Below, piece after piece: positions 24,249-34,577 of a stretch of DNA of 64,000 nucleotides; position 1 is the first letter of the stretch, and every line of letters begins with the position of its first letter. This DNA is from Bacillus sp. FJAT-50079 (GTDB lineage: Bacteria; Bacillota; Bacilli; Bacillales; Bacillaceae_C). Below the pieces are notes generated by a model. It was not told where the DNA came from. It did no database searches and saw only the letters and a list, made by a program, of their open reading frames with translations. The stretch covers positions 744,001 to 808,000 of the forward strand of contig NZ_JAGYPD010000001.1 in the NCBI RefSeq assembly GCF_018343515.1, read 5' to 3'. A program made the position numbers and the translations under genes.

Positions 24249-25463
24249 TTACATTCGTGTTTCATCTGTTAATGTGATGGTCACTTCTTCTTCTGTGCCA
24301 GCTCTGTAATATTTCACCTTCATCGTATCGCCGACTTTTTTCTGATTGTATAAATATTTGCGTAGCTCTAGAACATCCTTAACCTTTTCTCCATCAAGCT
24401 CGATAATGACATCTAGCTCCTTTAATCCAGCTTTATCCGCAGGAGAATTTGGAACGACTTGCTCAATCATAATGCCTTCATTCATTCCATTTGGCAACTT
24501 TAACGTTTGTTGTTGATGGTAAGCAGGAATTTCCGATACGTTACGCAATGTGACACCCATTGCCGGACGCTTTACTTCGCCAAATTGCTCTAAATCTTCG
24601 ATGACGGGTACGACGTAGTTAATTGGGATCGAAAATCCAATCCCTTCAACAGCTGCTTGGGCAATTTTCATCGAGTTAATCCCGACGACTTGTCCAGCAA
24701 TGTTAACGAGTGCGCCGCCACTGTTTCCTGGATTAATTGCCGCGTCTGTTTGGATAACCTCTGCCTGCCAGTCTGGAATTCCATCATTATTAATATCGAC
24801 GGGCACGGTACGGTTTACACCTGAAATAATTCCTTGTGTAACCGAACCGGAAAATTGTAGACCAAGTGGATTTCCAATCGCTAATACCGGTTCCCCAATT
24901 TTGAGTGCCTCAGAATCACCAAATTCAGAAATTAAATCATCGTTTATTCCTTCTGCACTCATTTCAACAACAGCCAAGTCTGTCCATACATCGGTTCCAC
25001 GAATCGTTGCCGGCACCTTGGTTCCATCTGCCAGCGTTACCTCTAACTGTGAGGCACCTTCAACAACATGGTTATTCGTCACGGCGTAAACAACATCCCC
25101 CGCTTTTTTATAAATTACACCTGATCCAACACCGGCTTCCTGCGTCTCCGTTGTTGACCAGAAATTTACCGATTGAATATTTGTAATCCCAACAACACTC
25201 TTGCTTGCCTTTTCAACGGCTTTTGTTACATCTGTCGTAATATCAAGCGAAAGATTCTTGGTCAGATTATTATTGTTACTCCCCTGATTTGTTTCAATGT
25301 TCGCTTGGTTATGACCTTGCTTCTGCATGCCAAACATCCCTGGAAAAATTAATCCAACGAGCAATGCGCCAATGATTCCTCCAATGAGGCCGATAAAAAA
25401 GCTTGATCTGCCCCGATTTTTTGATTGATAACGATTAGGGCTATGATCATCGTAAAATCCCAC
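24249..25463 (-). CDS. htrC: HtrA-like serine protease HtrC (YyxA)
   Basis: 404 residues. An N-terminal membrane anchor (FFIGLIGGIIGALLVGLIF, about 22-40) is followed by a trypsin-like domain with the triad His132 (TNNHVVEG), Asp162 (TDLAVVEM) and Ser248 (NPGNSGGAL), and a C-terminal PDZ domain (about 300-395; NSPADKAGLKELDVIIELDG). It handles misfolded or surface proteins at the outer membrane face. It follows walJ, but a terminator at 25581-25629 separates them, so it probably has its own promoter in the 25464-25580 gap. Confidence 0.95.
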   Translation of the reverse strand: MGFYDDHSPNRYQSKNRGRSSFFIGLIGGIIGALLVGLIFPGMFGMQKQGHNQANIETNQGSNNNNLTKNLSLDITTDVTKAVEKASKSVVGITNIQSVNFWSTTETQEAGVGSGVIYKKAGDVVYAVTNNHVVEGASQLEVTLADGTKVPATIRGTDVWTDLAVVEMSAEGINDDLISEFGDSEALKIGEPVLAIGNPLGLQFSGSVTQGIISGVNRTVPVDINNDGIPDWQAEVIQTDAAINPGNSGGALVNIAGQVVGINSMKIAQAAVEGIGFSIPINYVVPVIEDLEQFGEVKRPAMGVTLRNVSEIPAYHQQQTLKLPNGMNEGIMIEQVVPNSPADKAGLKELDVIIELDGEKVKDVLELRKYLYNQKKVGDTMKVKYYRAGTEEEVTITLTDETRM

Positions 25464-25580
25464 AATGCATCATCCTCTCTACACAAGTTCATACATATTA
25501 GTTTGCCTTCTCATGACATTATTATAATCGATATGCTTAAATTTGCTCAAATGAGAAAAGCACGGCTGCCTGTTAAGAAA

Positions 25581-25629
25581 AAAAAGGAATGACGGCTAGG
25601 ATATTTCCCGCGCTCTTCATTCCTTTTTT
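25581..25629 (-). terminator. Terminator at the end of the wal operon
   Basis: AAAAAGGAATGA and TCATTCCTTTTT form the stem, with T run on the minus strand, 32 bases after the walJ stop. Confidence 0.8.
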
Positions 25630-25660
25630 ACCATAAAAAGTTGATATTAAACCAATTTCA

Positions 25661-26455
25661 TTATACAGCTGTTAATTCCGTTGGAATGCTTGGATCTGTG
25701 TCAAATAGGTCGAATTGTAAACCAACCGGCATTCCTTGTGCCTCGAGTGTTTGCTGCACACTCATTCGTGCTAAATCCTTCATATTATTATCACGGCTTA
25801 AATGAGCAAGATAAATCCGTTTTGTCGCATCACCGATCACTTCGCTCATCGCAAGTGCCGCATCTTCATTTGAAACATGGCCAAAATCACTTAAAATTCG
25901 GCGCTTAACACTCCATGGATAACGGCTCATTTGCAACATTTGAATATCATGATTGCTCTCAAACACATACATATCGGCATTTGCAATCATTCCCTTCATC
26001 CGATCGCTCACATAACCTGTATCGGTAATAATGACAAGCTTCTTGCCACCTGACCGAAAAATATAAAACATCGGCTCTGCCGCGTCATGGGAGACTCCAA
26101 ATGATTCGACTTCAAGCCCGGCGAATGATTGGACGGTTTCCATCCCAAATACAAATTTCTGTTCCGTAGCAATTTCACCTGTAAGCCCGTCCATTGCTTT
26201 CCATGTCCGCTCATTCGCATAGATTGGCAGCTTATACTTTCTCGCCATGACTCCAAGGCCTTTAATATGATCGCTATGCTCATGTGTAACGAAGATTCCA
26301 TCTAATTTTGCCGGATCACGATCAATTTTTTCAAGCAAATTCCCCATTTGCTTGCAGCTTAGTCCCGCATCAACTAAAAATGCTTTTTCAGCGGTCTCAA
26401 CATAAATCGCATTTCCGGAGCTCCCGCTTGCAAGCACACTGAATCGCATTGACAT
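25661..26455 (-). CDS. walJ: WalJ (YycJ) metallo-beta-lactamase-fold nuclease-like protein
   Basis: About 264 residues with the MBL metal motif THEHSDH (HxHxDH) near residue 58, plus later GxxH and Asp positions ([17 protein letters not shown]). Last gene of the walRKHIJ operon; it is linked to coordination of DNA replication with cell division in Gram-positives. Start: the ATG giving [15 protein letters not shown] is preferred because it matches the known N-terminus of YycJ and has GGAG 8 nt upstream; a GTG three codons earlier is possible. Confidence 0.93.
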   Translation of the reverse strand: MSMRFSVLASGSSGNAIYVETAEKAFLVDAGLSCKQMGNLLEKIDRDPAKLDGIFVTHEHSDHIKGLGVMARKYKLPIYANERTWKAMDGLTGEIATEQKFVFGMETVQSFAGLEVESFGVSHDAAEPMFYIFRSGGKKLVIITDTGYVSDRMKGMIANADMYVFESNHDIQMLQMSRYPWSVKRRILSDFGHVSNEDAALAMSEVIGDATKRIYLAHLSRDNNMKDLARMSVQQTLEAQGMPVGLQFDLFDTDPSIPTELTAV

Positions 26456-26460
26456 TCCTT

Positions 26461-27270
26461 TCACTCCATTGTCTTTTTCTCTTGGTTTATCGTATTCATT
26501 TGAATGATCTGTCCATCAAATGCATTCACTAATAAATGTTCTCGCTCTCCATCATGTTCTACATCTAAATGCCATGTTGGTGTTAGTACTTGCGATTCTT
26601 CCATGCTAACGAGGGTATAATAGCCCATTTCTACCTTCTTCACCCAACTATTCGGTTTCAACATGCCTTTGCGATATAAAATTTCTAAGCTGCGGATCGC
26701 AGTTAATACTTCTTCCTCTTGATTAAGCGGCTCACCGATTTCAAGCATCGTTTGATCGTAGGCATATATTTCATTGAATTCATTAACATAAAAGACGAGA
26801 TGCGCACTTCCATTCATTAATAATTGTTGATCATTGAACGTTTGGTAATACGTAATTTTCATTGCTTCTTTATCGTAATCCCAATAGCTATATTGATCAC
26901 CGTATAAAATATTTGCTTTTATAAGACTATTTAGTTCGGAGATGAAATCTTTTTCCGAAAGCTTTATTGTCTCATCTAGCTCCGAATGAATAATTGAATT
27001 GTCTTCAATTGTAATTTCCTGATTTTTTAATTCCTTTAATTCATCTTCGGTAAAAGTCTTTGTATTTGCACTCATATATTGATAATGAGGGATATCCTTT
27101 GGTAAATTTTCGTATACGATCCCATCTGTTTTCAAATTTTCCTCAAGGGTTGCATCACTTTTTACTTCAAGTTTATTTGTCTGATGCTTTGTCACTAATT
27201 GGCTAACGAGAAAAAGGTCGAGAATTAAGAATGCGACGATATAAATCGTTTTAATCCTACTCCAATCCAT
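26461..27270 (-). CDS. walI: WalI (YycI), regulator of the WalK kinase
   Basis: 269 residues with one N-terminal membrane helix ([20 protein letters not shown]) and an extracytoplasmic YycH/YycI-fold domain. With WalH it binds WalK in the membrane and modulates its kinase activity. It overlaps the end of walH and nearly abuts walJ, so all five genes are translated from one message. Confidence 0.93.
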   Translation of the reverse strand: MDWSRIKTIYIVAFLILDLFLVSQLVTKHQTNKLEVKSDATLEENLKTDGIVYENLPKDIPHYQYMSANTKTFTEDELKELKNQEITIEDNSIIHSELDETIKLSEKDFISELNSLIKANILYGDQYSYWDYDKEAMKITYYQTFNDQQLLMNGSAHLVFYVNEFNEIYAYDQTMLEIGEPLNQEEEVLTAIRSLEILYRKGMLKPNSWVKKVEMGYYTLVSMEESQVLTPTWHLDVEHDGEREHLLVNAFDGQIIQMNTINQEKKTME

Positions 27271-28576
27271 TCAAATCTCCCCCTATATCTTCGGAACGAA
27301 GGCGAATCCACGAGCCCCCATATAAATAATACCAAGAAGGCTCAAGTATAAGCACTTTTGATTTATTCGGGTCCTTTCTTAGTCGATAGCCAATAAGTAA
27401 ATCCTCAATCATATTCACATCAATCTCATCTTCATTCAATAACTGGTTTAAGGCACTTTCCCCTGATGGCAATATAACCGGATCCCGATCAGTTGAGATA
27501 TCAATATCTAGAGAAAAGTATGGCCGCTGGTAGCGGTAAATTTCATTCGCTCCCCAATGCTGACGTATTTCCGCCATTCCTTCTTCATTAAAGACCGGAT
27601 AACTATTACAAAACATTCGAAATATCGTTCTTTGACGGTAGGCATCAAATCCAAAATATCGATAATTGTCTGTCCATCCTGAATGCTCGTTCACAAAATC
27701 AATGCTTCTTTTCAATAAATCAGGGTGAAGATTAGGCTGATTTCCTCCCGGTTCTTGAATCGGATTAATATAAAAGATCATATTCGTTGTATAATCGACG
27801 TTCATCATACTCCGATCATCTGTAAACTGCTCACCGTTTGCCTTCATATCTCTTCTTACAACAGTCGGATCACCAAATAGAGCATTTTTGAATTTTTCCG
27901 GATCAATATAATCTGGAAGATACTGATACGTGTAAAGGCTTGTTTCCTTTGCAGGTAAAAACACGTTTCGTTCGCTCGTAATCGGATAGGCTTCATACTC
28001 ATCAAATCGTTTATAATTCACTTTACTGAGCAATTCTGCAATTCTCTCTCGATTTACATGGCCTTCATATACAATGTTTTCTTTGCTGTTCAGAAAATAA
28101 ATGAGCGCATCGTCTTCTGTATTAGTTGCAATATTAATGCTGATTCGATCAAAGGATGCTTTCGGTAAGTTTTCCGTTTCTACATGTACAATCCCTTTAT
28201 ACAACTCAAAAGGAAGCAAATCAGGATAAGATAATTCAATGCGATTATTCGAATGGGAAATCTCAGCCATTTGTTGATCATTGACAATTCTTGCGTCGCC
28301 AATATCATAAAAATTCCAATGGCTCATTTCCTCCATTATCGAATCAATCTCATTATCGATTACCGTGCCATAATGAAGATCATCGATATGGAATAAAACA
28401 CGGATGGGCTTGATCAAGTCAGTTGCGTCTCTTTGCTCTGAAACAGATACTTCATGCACATATTTATTATTAACTACATCGTATTTCGGCTGATACGTCC
28501 AAAGGCTCCATGTTAAAACACCGCTAGCCGCTACAAGCAGAAATAATACGAGTGATTTTACGTTTTCATATTTCAC
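27257..28576 (-). CDS. walH: WalH (YycH), regulator of the WalK kinase
   Basis: About 439 residues, with one N-terminal membrane helix (SLVLFLLVAASGVLTWSLWTY) and a large extracytoplasmic region. A GTG start whose first bases overlap the walK stop (GTGA) is preferred: it matches the known N-terminus (MKxENxK) and the coupling typical of this operon. A TTG two codons upstream is the alternative. Function: with WalI it controls WalK. Confidence 0.93.
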   Translation of the reverse strand: MKYENVKSLVLFLLVAASGVLTWSLWTYQPKYDVVNNKYVHEVSVSEQRDATDLIKPIRVLFHIDDLHYGTVIDNEIDSIMEEMSHWNFYDIGDARIVNDQQMAEISHSNNRIELSYPDLLPFELYKGIVHVETENLPKASFDRISINIATNTEDDALIYFLNSKENIVYEGHVNRERIAELLSKVNYKRFDEYEAYPITSERNVFLPAKETSLYTYQYLPDYIDPEKFKNALFGDPTVVRRDMKANGEQFTDDRSMMNVDYTTNMIFYINPIQEPGGNQPNLHPDLLKRSIDFVNEHSGWTDNYRYFGFDAYRQRTIFRMFCNSYPVFNEEGMAEIRQHWGANEIYRYQRPYFSLDIDISTDRDPVILPSGESALNQLLNEDEIDVNMIEDLLIGYRLRKDPNKSKVLILEPSWYYLYGGSWIRLRSEDIGGDLNGLE

Positions 28577-30396
28577 AGCCAATCATCCTCTTGTTCGGGG
28601 TCATAAGGCAAAGTAAAAAGAATCGTCGTTCCTTTTCCTTCTTTACTTTTCGCCCAAATATCTCCGCCATGCGCACTAATCATTTCCTTTGCGATTGCTA
28701 ATCCTAGCCCTGTTCCCCCGAGTTGTCTCGTTCTCGCTTTATCTACCCGATAAAAACGTTCAAATACTCTTTCCACATTTTCTTTCGGAATACCAATGCC
28801 TTGGTCACTAATGCTCACTTCAATTTTATCCTCTTGCTCCTTAATACGAAAAGTAACCCTCCCCCCCTCTGGAGAATACTTCAACGCATTGGAAATAATA
28901 TTATCGATTACTTGGGTTAATTTATCTTCATCAATTTCTACAAATATTGCTTTATTCGGAAACACTCGATTAAATGTAATATGGCGTTCCTTCGTCATTT
29001 CGAAACGATCAATAATATGATTGAAAAACTTCACAAAATCAATCCAAGTCGGGTTAATTTGATAGTTTCTACTATCCATTTTCGAAAGATCAAGCAAATC
29101 GTTAACGAGACGAATCATTCGCTCGGTTTCATAGCGCGTGACCCCTAGAAAGCGTGGCGCTAATTCGTCATCATAGAGTGCTCCTTCTGACAATGCCTCT
29201 AAATAACTGCGCATCGTTGTCAACGGTGTTCTTAGCTCATGGGAAACATTGGCGACAAACTCACGGCGTTCAGCATCAAGTTTCTCTTGCTCTGTCACAT
29301 CGTGCAGGACGGCAATTAATCCGTTAGCAAAACCTGTTTCACGTTGAATAACTGAAATATCCGCCCGCAATATATAAGGATAATCATCGGTACTATAATC
29401 AAGAATGAGTGATTCTTGTTCCTCAAACAAATCATCAAAGCTATATTCATCGTCTAGCTTAAGCACTTCAACAAATGGTTCGGCTGTCACTGTTTCACGT
29501 GAAACATTCAGCATTTCAGCCGCTCGCTCATTAATTAATATAATTCTACCTTTTCGATCGGTTGCAATAACACCATCAGTCATAAATGAAAGAACAGATG
29601 TTAGTTTTCGGCGTTCTCCTTCTGTCATTGCATGTGCTTCTTGGAGCCTTTTTGTTAAATAGTTAAACGAACGGGCAAGTTGTCCAATTTCGTCTTCTCC
29701 GTACACTCGTACTTTTCTTGAAAAGTTTCCTTTAGCCATCGCTGTTGCCTGCCGTTTCATATCTGAAATCGGTCTTGTGATCATTCGTGCGAGGACAATG
29801 CCGAGTAATGCGGTAATTAACATCGCGATCGCTGTTCCAGCAATAAAAATGCCATTAATTTCATCCATCTGCTCAAAGACCGTTTCAATATTGGCAACGA
29901 GATAAATCGCTCCGATCACTTCACCATTTAATTTAATCGGCGAGGTTAAAACCCAAATTCTTCCTGTTTGTTGGTCGATTTGCATTTTTTCTTCTCGTCC
30001 GCCACCCGATAGAATTCGTTTCACCATTAGATTCGTCGTTTTTTGTCCGACAATTCCTTGATTACTCGGTTCTGATGTCCCAATAAAGATGCTTCGATTG
30101 TTTACAATTTGAACTTCAGAAATATCGTTAGCGGAAAAGTCGACTAATAAATCATATATATCTTCTTCAAGTGGTGTTGAATCTTCACCAGATCGATCTT
30201 TAATGATCTCTTCTCTAATATTGTATTCTAGAAGCGGAAGACGACCTTCAATCGCATTTTTGAAGTTTTTTACAAGCTGGTCCTCTAATTTCCCAACGAA
30301 ATAAGCACCAATGATTTGCATCGCGATGATAATCAGCAGTACATAAATGAGAACAAATTTAAAATGGATCGAGCGAAAAAAGCTTACTTTTTGCAT
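28573..30396 (-). CDS. walK: WalK sensor histidine kinase
   Basis: 607 residues. TM1 about 12-32, extracytoplasmic Cache-like domain about 33-180, TM2 about 183-204, HAMP about 205-257, PAS about 262-370, HisKA with phosphorylated His386 (FVANVSHELRTPL), and HATPase (N box, DQGIGIP, GGTGLGLAIAKE). The essential kinase for peptidoglycan turnover control. It starts 5 bases after walR. A perfect parS site lies inside the gene at 29491-29506. Confidence 0.97.
   Translation of the reverse strand: MQKVSFFRSIHFKFVLIYVLLIIIAMQIIGAYFVGKLEDQLVKNFKNAIEGRLPLLEYNIREEIIKDRSGEDSTPLEEDIYDLLVDFSANDISEVQIVNNRSIFIGTSEPSNQGIVGQKTTNLMVKRILSGGGREEKMQIDQQTGRIWVLTSPIKLNGEVIGAIYLVANIETVFEQMDEINGIFIAGTAIAMLITALLGIVLARMITRPISDMKRQATAMAKGNFSRKVRVYGEDEIGQLARSFNYLTKRLQEAHAMTEGERRKLTSVLSFMTDGVIATDRKGRIILINERAAEMLNVSRETVTAEPFVEVLKLDDEYSFDDLFEEQESLILDYSTDDYPYILRADISVIQRETGFANGLIAVLHDVTEQEKLDAERREFVANVSHELRTPLTTMRSYLEALSEGALYDDELAPRFLGVTRYETERMIRLVNDLLDLSKMDSRNYQINPTWIDFVKFFNHIIDRFEMTKERHITFNRVFPNKAIFVEIDEDKLTQVIDNIISNALKYSPEGGRVTFRIKEQEDKIEVSISDQGIGIPKENVERVFERFYRVDKARTRQLGGTGLGLAIAKEMISAHGGDIWAKSKEGKGTTILFTLPYDPEQEDDWL
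29491..29506. promoter_or_regulatory. parS site inside walK
   Basis: TGTTTCACGTGAAACA, a perfect 16-bp palindrome matching the Spo0J-binding consensus TGTTNCACGTGAAACA. Confidence 0.92.
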
Positions 30397-30401
30397 GTAG
30401 A

Positions 30402-31109
30402 TTACTCCTGTTCAGGTGCTCGTAAATAGTAGCCGACTCCTCTTCTTGTTACGATCCACGTCGGATGACTTGGGTTATCCTCAATTTTCTCTCGTAAACG
30501 GCGAACCGTTACGTCAACCGTTCGTACGTCTCCGAAGTAATCATAACCCCAAACCGTTTGTAATAAATGTTCTCGCGTCATTACTTGTCCGATATGCTTC
30601 GCTAAATAATGTAACAGCTCAAATTCACGATGTGTTAATTCGATTGTTTCACCATGTTTTGAAACGACATACGCATTTGGATGAATCGTTAATGTTCCAA
30701 CCGTAATTTCATTATTTTCTTCCTCTTCAGCTTGTTGGGCAATTTGAGAATGACGTCGTAAATTAGCTTTTACACGTGCAATCAATTCTCTCGTACTAAA
30801 TGGCTTTGTTACATAATCATCCGCCCCAAGCTCAAGACCGAGTACTTTATCAATTTCAGAATCCTTTGCCGTAAGCATGATAATCGGCATATCGTATTTT
30901 TTTCGAACTTCTCGACATACTTCCATTCCATCGCGGATTGGCAACATAATATCGAGTAAGATCATATCAGGCTTTATCTCCTCAACAAGGCGCAGCGCTT
31001 CCTCCCCATCATAGGCACATTGCACCGCAAATCCTTCTTTTTTTAAATTAAATTGCAATATATCAGCAATTGGCCTTTCATCATCAACTACAAGAATCTT
31101 TTTCTCCAT
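30402..31109 (-). CDS. walR: WalR response regulator
   Basis: 235 residues: receiver domain with acidic pair Asp9-Asp10, phospho-acceptor Asp53 (ILLDIMLP) and Lys102-type switch region (TKPF), then an OmpR/PhoB winged helix ([17 protein letters not shown]). The essential regulator of cell-wall hydrolases. First gene of the wal operon; AAAGGAG lies 10 nt before the ATG. No obvious consensus promoter could be fixed in the AT-rich leader. Confidence 0.97.
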   Translation of the reverse strand: MEKKILVVDDERPIADILQFNLKKEGFAVQCAYDGEEALRLVEEIKPDMILLDIMLPIRDGMEVCREVRKKYDMPIIMLTAKDSEIDKVLGLELGADDYVTKPFSTRELIARVKANLRRHSQIAQQAEEEENNEITVGTLTIHPNAYVVSKHGETIELTHREFELLHYLAKHIGQVMTREHLLQTVWGYDYFGDVRTVDVTVRRLREKIEDNPSHPTWIVTRRGVGYYLRAPEQE

Positions 31110-31193
31110 TAATTATAGTCTCCTTTAATAAATAATCGCTCTATATGAAATGTTATTATTTTGCTTCTAATCTATTTATTTTACCATAATGAA

Positions 31194-31236
31194 AGAGACA
31201 GATCCAAAAGCATTTGTGCTTATTAGACCTGTCTCT
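31194..31236 (-). terminator. Terminator of the M23 peptidase gene
   Basis: AGAGACAG and CTGTCTCT form the stem around a long loop, followed by TTTCATT on the minus strand. Confidence 0.55.
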
Positions 31237-31241
31237 TATAG

Positions 31242-31362
31242 AAGTTGTTCAAAAACCCAGTAATCATAACACCTTGAAATTCTTGGAACTTCCTGTACAG
31301 GTCCGCTGCACCAAGCGGCGGAGCCTCGAACTTCTTGGTCTTTTTTATCCACTTCTGAACAC
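31242..31362. repeat. Dispersed Bacillaceae repeat (GTTCAAAAA...GTTCAGAAG type)
   Basis: A GC-rich non-coding block with partly inverted ends (GTTGTTCAAAAACCC at the left, CACTTCTGAAC at the right) and an internal AAGAAGTTCGAGGCTCCGCC on the minus strand. It resembles short mobile repeats common in Bacillus relatives, from memory. It lies between the M23 terminator hairpin and the gene's stop codon. Confidence 0.5.
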
Positions 31363-31369
31363 ATTTACA

Positions 31370-32803
31370 TTAAAAATGGTTCATTGGATTTTCAAGTTTT
31401 CCATTTTTATACACTTCAAAATGAAGGTGAACACCTGTTGACTGCCCTGTTGATCCCATGACACCAATCGCAGCGCCCTTTTCAACGGTTTGTCCCGCTG
31501 ACACTCCTACTGAATCCAGGTGAGCATATACAGTACGCATTCCATTTTGATGGTCGATAACAATTTTATTTCCATATCCGCCATTATCCCAACCAGCGGA
31601 AACAACAACCCCATTATCTGCTGCTTTAATTGTATAATTACTTGGGCGAGCAATATCAATCCCTTTATGCAGCTTGCCCCAGCGATTTCCCATATGACTG
31701 GAAATATATCCGCCGTTTGCAGGCCATGCTAAGCTTCCTGATCCCCGCGAAGGGATTACTTTTGTCCCCTTTTGGATCACTTCTGTTACAGGTTCTTCAA
31801 TTGTTGCTTCTTTAGTAACTTCCTTACTCATTTGCTGACCATTTTGCTTTATTATTTTATATGTGAACCCGCTCTTGCCATTTTTTCCTTCTTGAGTAAC
31901 TTTCGTTTCTCCTTTAGGCATCGAGTCATTTTCAACAACTTCTTTTGCAAAATTCACTGTTTCCTCATTGTATGCTTCTTGTTCAACAATGACGTGAAGA
32001 AGCGGCTTTGTCACAGTTACGTTTAACTCTTGACCAATTTTTATTACAGAGTCTTCCGTAAGACCTTCATTTAATTCGATGAGTTCCTCGCTCGTTAAAT
32101 CATAAGCGGCTGCAATTTTCCCTAATACATCGCCTTCTTTAACGACATATGTTTCTTCTTTAAGTGTACCTTTTTCTAAAAGAGTAACGGCCTCATCGGC
32201 ACTTAATATTTGAGCAGGATCAATGACATCGTTATGGAAGTTAACATCTTCATCAATCTTTACATCTAGCACTCGGCTTTCACCATCCGCAAGTGCTGGC
32301 AACTCTTGGTCAGCAGCTTGTGCTGCTTCCACTTGTGCTAACTCTTCTTCCGTAACATATAGAAATTTCATTTTTTGTAATGTAAGCTCTGCTTCTGCTT
32401 TATCTTTGACGTATACAAGTGTTTGATCATCTGATGCAAGCGCAACAGTTTCTGCAACGATCGTCAATCCGTCTTTAAGCTTTGAAGTGACTTGTTCATT
32501 ATCTGCTCTGGAACGAAAAACCTGCTCCGTAATATATGTAAGCTCGTTACCGGCTTTTAACTTCAAATTCGGGTACTGTTCCTTTATCCCGTCAATCGAT
32601 TGCTCAATCGCTTGATCAACAATGCTTTTATCGGAAACAATGCCAAGATATGTATCATCTAGATAAACATGATAATCAGTTCCAAGTTTCGTATCAGCTG
32701 AAGCTGTATATGACATCGTTGTAATTGCGATAGTAAAAACAATCAGTGTTATGAAAAATCCAACCAATTTGTTCGTCATTGGCCGCTTTATTCGTGAATC
32801 CAT
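31370..32803 (-). CDS. Secreted M23 peptidoglycan endopeptidase with LysM and G5 domains
   Basis: 477 residues. Signal sequence about 12-36 (LVGFFITLIVFTIAITTMSY), a charged helical region, LysM about 217-263 (YVVKEGDVLGKIAAAYDLTS), G5 about 268-345, and a C-terminal peptidase M23 with zinc ligands in GKLHKGIDIARP (His, Asp) and HLHFEVYKNG. It cuts cell-wall peptide cross-links. It lies immediately upstream of walR; enzymes of this kind belong to the WalR regulon, and a candidate WalR box is present upstream. Confidence 0.93.
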   Translation of the reverse strand: MDSRIKRPMTNKLVGFFITLIVFTIAITTMSYTASADTKLGTDYHVYLDDTYLGIVSDKSIVDQAIEQSIDGIKEQYPNLKLKAGNELTYITEQVFRSRADNEQVTSKLKDGLTIVAETVALASDDQTLVYVKDKAEAELTLQKMKFLYVTEEELAQVEAAQAADQELPALADGESRVLDVKIDEDVNFHNDVIDPAQILSADEAVTLLEKGTLKEETYVVKEGDVLGKIAAAYDLTSEELIELNEGLTEDSVIKIGQELNVTVTKPLLHVIVEQEAYNEETVNFAKEVVENDSMPKGETKVTQEGKNGKSGFTYKIIKQNGQQMSKEVTKEATIEEPVTEVIQKGTKVIPSRGSGSLAWPANGGYISSHMGNRWGKLHKGIDIARPSNYTIKAADNGVVVSAGWDNGGYGNKIVIDHQNGMRTVYAHLDSVGVSAGQTVEKGAAIGVMGSTGQSTGVHLHFEVYKNGKLENPMNHF

Positions 32804-32925
32804 TCAAATAATCCCCCTAAGTGCCTATTGCCTGTTTCTCTCTATATAGGTCATTAGTTGCATAGAATATTTTACCTTCTTTACTTTAACATAGGAATCT
32901 AGCATTTTGAGGAGATTAAAAAGAA

Positions 32926-32942
32926 TGTAATATAATTGTATA
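32926..32942 (+). promoter_or_regulatory. Candidate WalR binding site
   Basis: TGTAAT, 5 bases, TGTATA, matching the TGTWAH-N5-TGTWAH consensus at 11 of 12 positions, about 120 bases upstream of the M23 gene. Orientation is opposite to the gene. Confidence 0.4.
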
Positions 32943-33078
32943 ATTACTCGGAAGGTAATAAACAAAAGAGGCGCTTAGACCGTTGATAGCCTTATCTTTT
33001 ATTATGATTCGACACCATCCGTCACAATTATCAGATTTATTACAAATGTATTTCAATAAAGTGTCCAAAATATGTCAT

Positions 33079-33122
33079 AAAAAATAGATGAGAACGTTTG
33101 TATTCTTTCTCATCTATTTTTT
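33079..33122. terminator. Terminator of the modAB operon
   Basis: AAAAAATAGATGAGAA and TTCTCATCTATTTTTT form a long stem directly at the modB stop, with T runs on both strands. Confidence 0.85.
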
Positions 33123-33123
33123 A

Positions 33124-33780
33124 TTATGATTTGATCAAATGGACACAGATTAACATAATAAAAGAAATTACAATCATACAAGCAACCCAGAGCCATGCAA
33201 GTTGCATATTTCCAGAGTCGAGAGCAATATAAATGGCGGTCGATGTTGTTTGTGTTTTTCCAGGAATGTTTCCAGCAAACATGAGCGTCGCGCCAAACTC
33301 ACCTAATGCCCTGGCAAAGCTTAAAACAACACCAGAAATAATCGACTTAAGTGCAAGCGGAACCGAAACAAAAAGAAATAACTTCAGATCGCTTGCCCCA
33401 TCTACACGTGCAGCATTTTCAATATCCACATCAATTGACGAAAATCCCGTTTTCGCAGACTGGTACATAAGTGGAAAAGCAACAACCGTTGAAGCAATAA
33501 CAGCCGCCCACCACGTAAAGATAATCGGCTGATGAAAGATCCACTCGATCATTTGTCCAACTGGACTATTTTTTCCAAACACGACAATTAATAAAAACCC
33601 AATAACAGTCGGGGGGAGAACGAGGGGGAGAAGGAAAATGGTTTCTACGATCGCCTTTCCTCTGAATGTCACATTGGACATCACTCTCCCTAAAATTAAC
33701 CCTAAAACCAAAACAATGACGCATGATATGAGTGCAATTTCAACAGATAGTTGAATAGGTTGCCAAAAGGCTTGAGTCAT
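33124..33780 (-). CDS. modB: Molybdate ABC transporter permease
   Basis: About 218 residues with five membrane helices and the ABC-permease coupling loop (FPLMYQSAKTGFSSIDVDIENAARVDGAS, the EAA-like loop). ModB family. The ATG lies 1 base after the modA stop, with AAAGGAC overlapping the modA end; an in-frame TTG four codons earlier is less likely. As in the B. subtilis yvgKLM locus, no ATPase gene (modC) accompanies it. Confidence 0.92.
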   Translation of the reverse strand: MTQAFWQPIQLSVEIALISCVIVLVLGLILGRVMSNVTFRGKAIVETIFLLPLVLPPTVIGFLLIVVFGKNSPVGQMIEWIFHQPIIFTWWAAVIASTVVAFPLMYQSAKTGFSSIDVDIENAARVDGASDLKLFLFVSVPLALKSIISGVVLSFARALGEFGATLMFAGNIPGKTQTTSTAIYIALDSGNMQLAWLWVACMIVISFIMLICVHLIKS

Positions 33781-33781
33781 T

Positions 33782-34552
33782 TTACTTAACAAGTCCTTTA
33801 AAACCGTATTTTTCTAAAATCTGCAGCGCTTCTTCACTTTGTAAATACTCATAGAAAAGCTCAGCTTCTTGCAAATGCGCACTATCTTTAATCACACCTA
33901 CCGGATATATAATCGGTGTATGAGTGTTCTCATCTGCTGATGCGATGATCTCCACTTTGTCGGAAACAAGTGCATCCGTTTTATAGACGATTCCAGCATC
34001 AACATTTCCGGTTTCTACATATGTTAGCACTTGACGAACATCTTTTGCATATACAATTTTTTCTTCAAGCTCACTCCAAATATGTAGATTTTCTAATGAT
34101 TGTTTCGCATATTTTCCAGCTGGTACAGACTCAGGAATCCCGATTGAAATTTTATCTGCCTTTTTCAATTCCTCAAATTGTTGAATTCCCTTATTAGCCT
34201 CTTTCGGAACGACTAATACGATTTCATTGCCAACAAGATCTATTCCTTTCTCCTTTTCAATTAATCCTTCTTCTACTAAAAGATCAAATTTATCTTCTGC
34301 TGCGGAGAAAAATAGATCAACTGGTGCTCCTTGGCTAATCTGTTGTTGAAGTGCCCCAGAAGCTCCAAAATTATAATTAATTTTTATATGAGGATGCTTT
34401 TCCACAAAGATTTCTGTTATTTCATTTAACGCATCTTGTAAGCTAGCGGCAGCTGATACGGTCAATTCCACATCTTGTTTCTGTTCTTTTGCTGAACAGC
34501 CTGATAAAATCAATACGAAAAGCATGAGTGGGAAAAATACTCTTTTTATCAT
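33782..34552 (-). CDS. modA: Molybdate-binding lipoprotein
   Basis: 256 residues: lipoprotein signal with lipobox LSGC (Cys19), then the ModA solute-binding fold (VSAAASLQDALNEITEIF, YNFGASGALQQQISQGAPVDLFFSA). It captures molybdate or tungstate outside the membrane for ModB. It is divergent to the HTH regulator, and a 32-bp palindrome in the shared intergenic region probably controls it. Confidence 0.94.
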   Translation of the reverse strand: MIKRVFFPLMLFVLILSGCSAKEQKQDVELTVSAAASLQDALNEITEIFVEKHPHIKINYNFGASGALQQQISQGAPVDLFFSAAEDKFDLLVEEGLIEKEKGIDLVGNEIVLVVPKEANKGIQQFEELKKADKISIGIPESVPAGKYAKQSLENLHIWSELEEKIVYAKDVRQVLTYVETGNVDAGIVYKTDALVSDKVEIIASADENTHTPIIYPVGVIKDSAHLQEAELFYEYLQSEEALQILEKYGFKGLVK

Positions 34553-34577
34553 TTTCTCATCTCCTATTAGTTATGTT

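Larger units (their letters stand above)
32804..33123. other. Intergenic region upstream of the M23 peptidase
   Basis: Contains the leader and probable promoter of the M23 gene, a WalR-box-like pair at 32926-32942 and the modB terminator. No gene is seen. Confidence 0.5.

Noticed and set aside
33124-34552. Missing modC as evidence of a broken molybdate operon
   Set aside because: The B. subtilis yvgKLM locus has the same layout without modC, so the absence is normal for this group.
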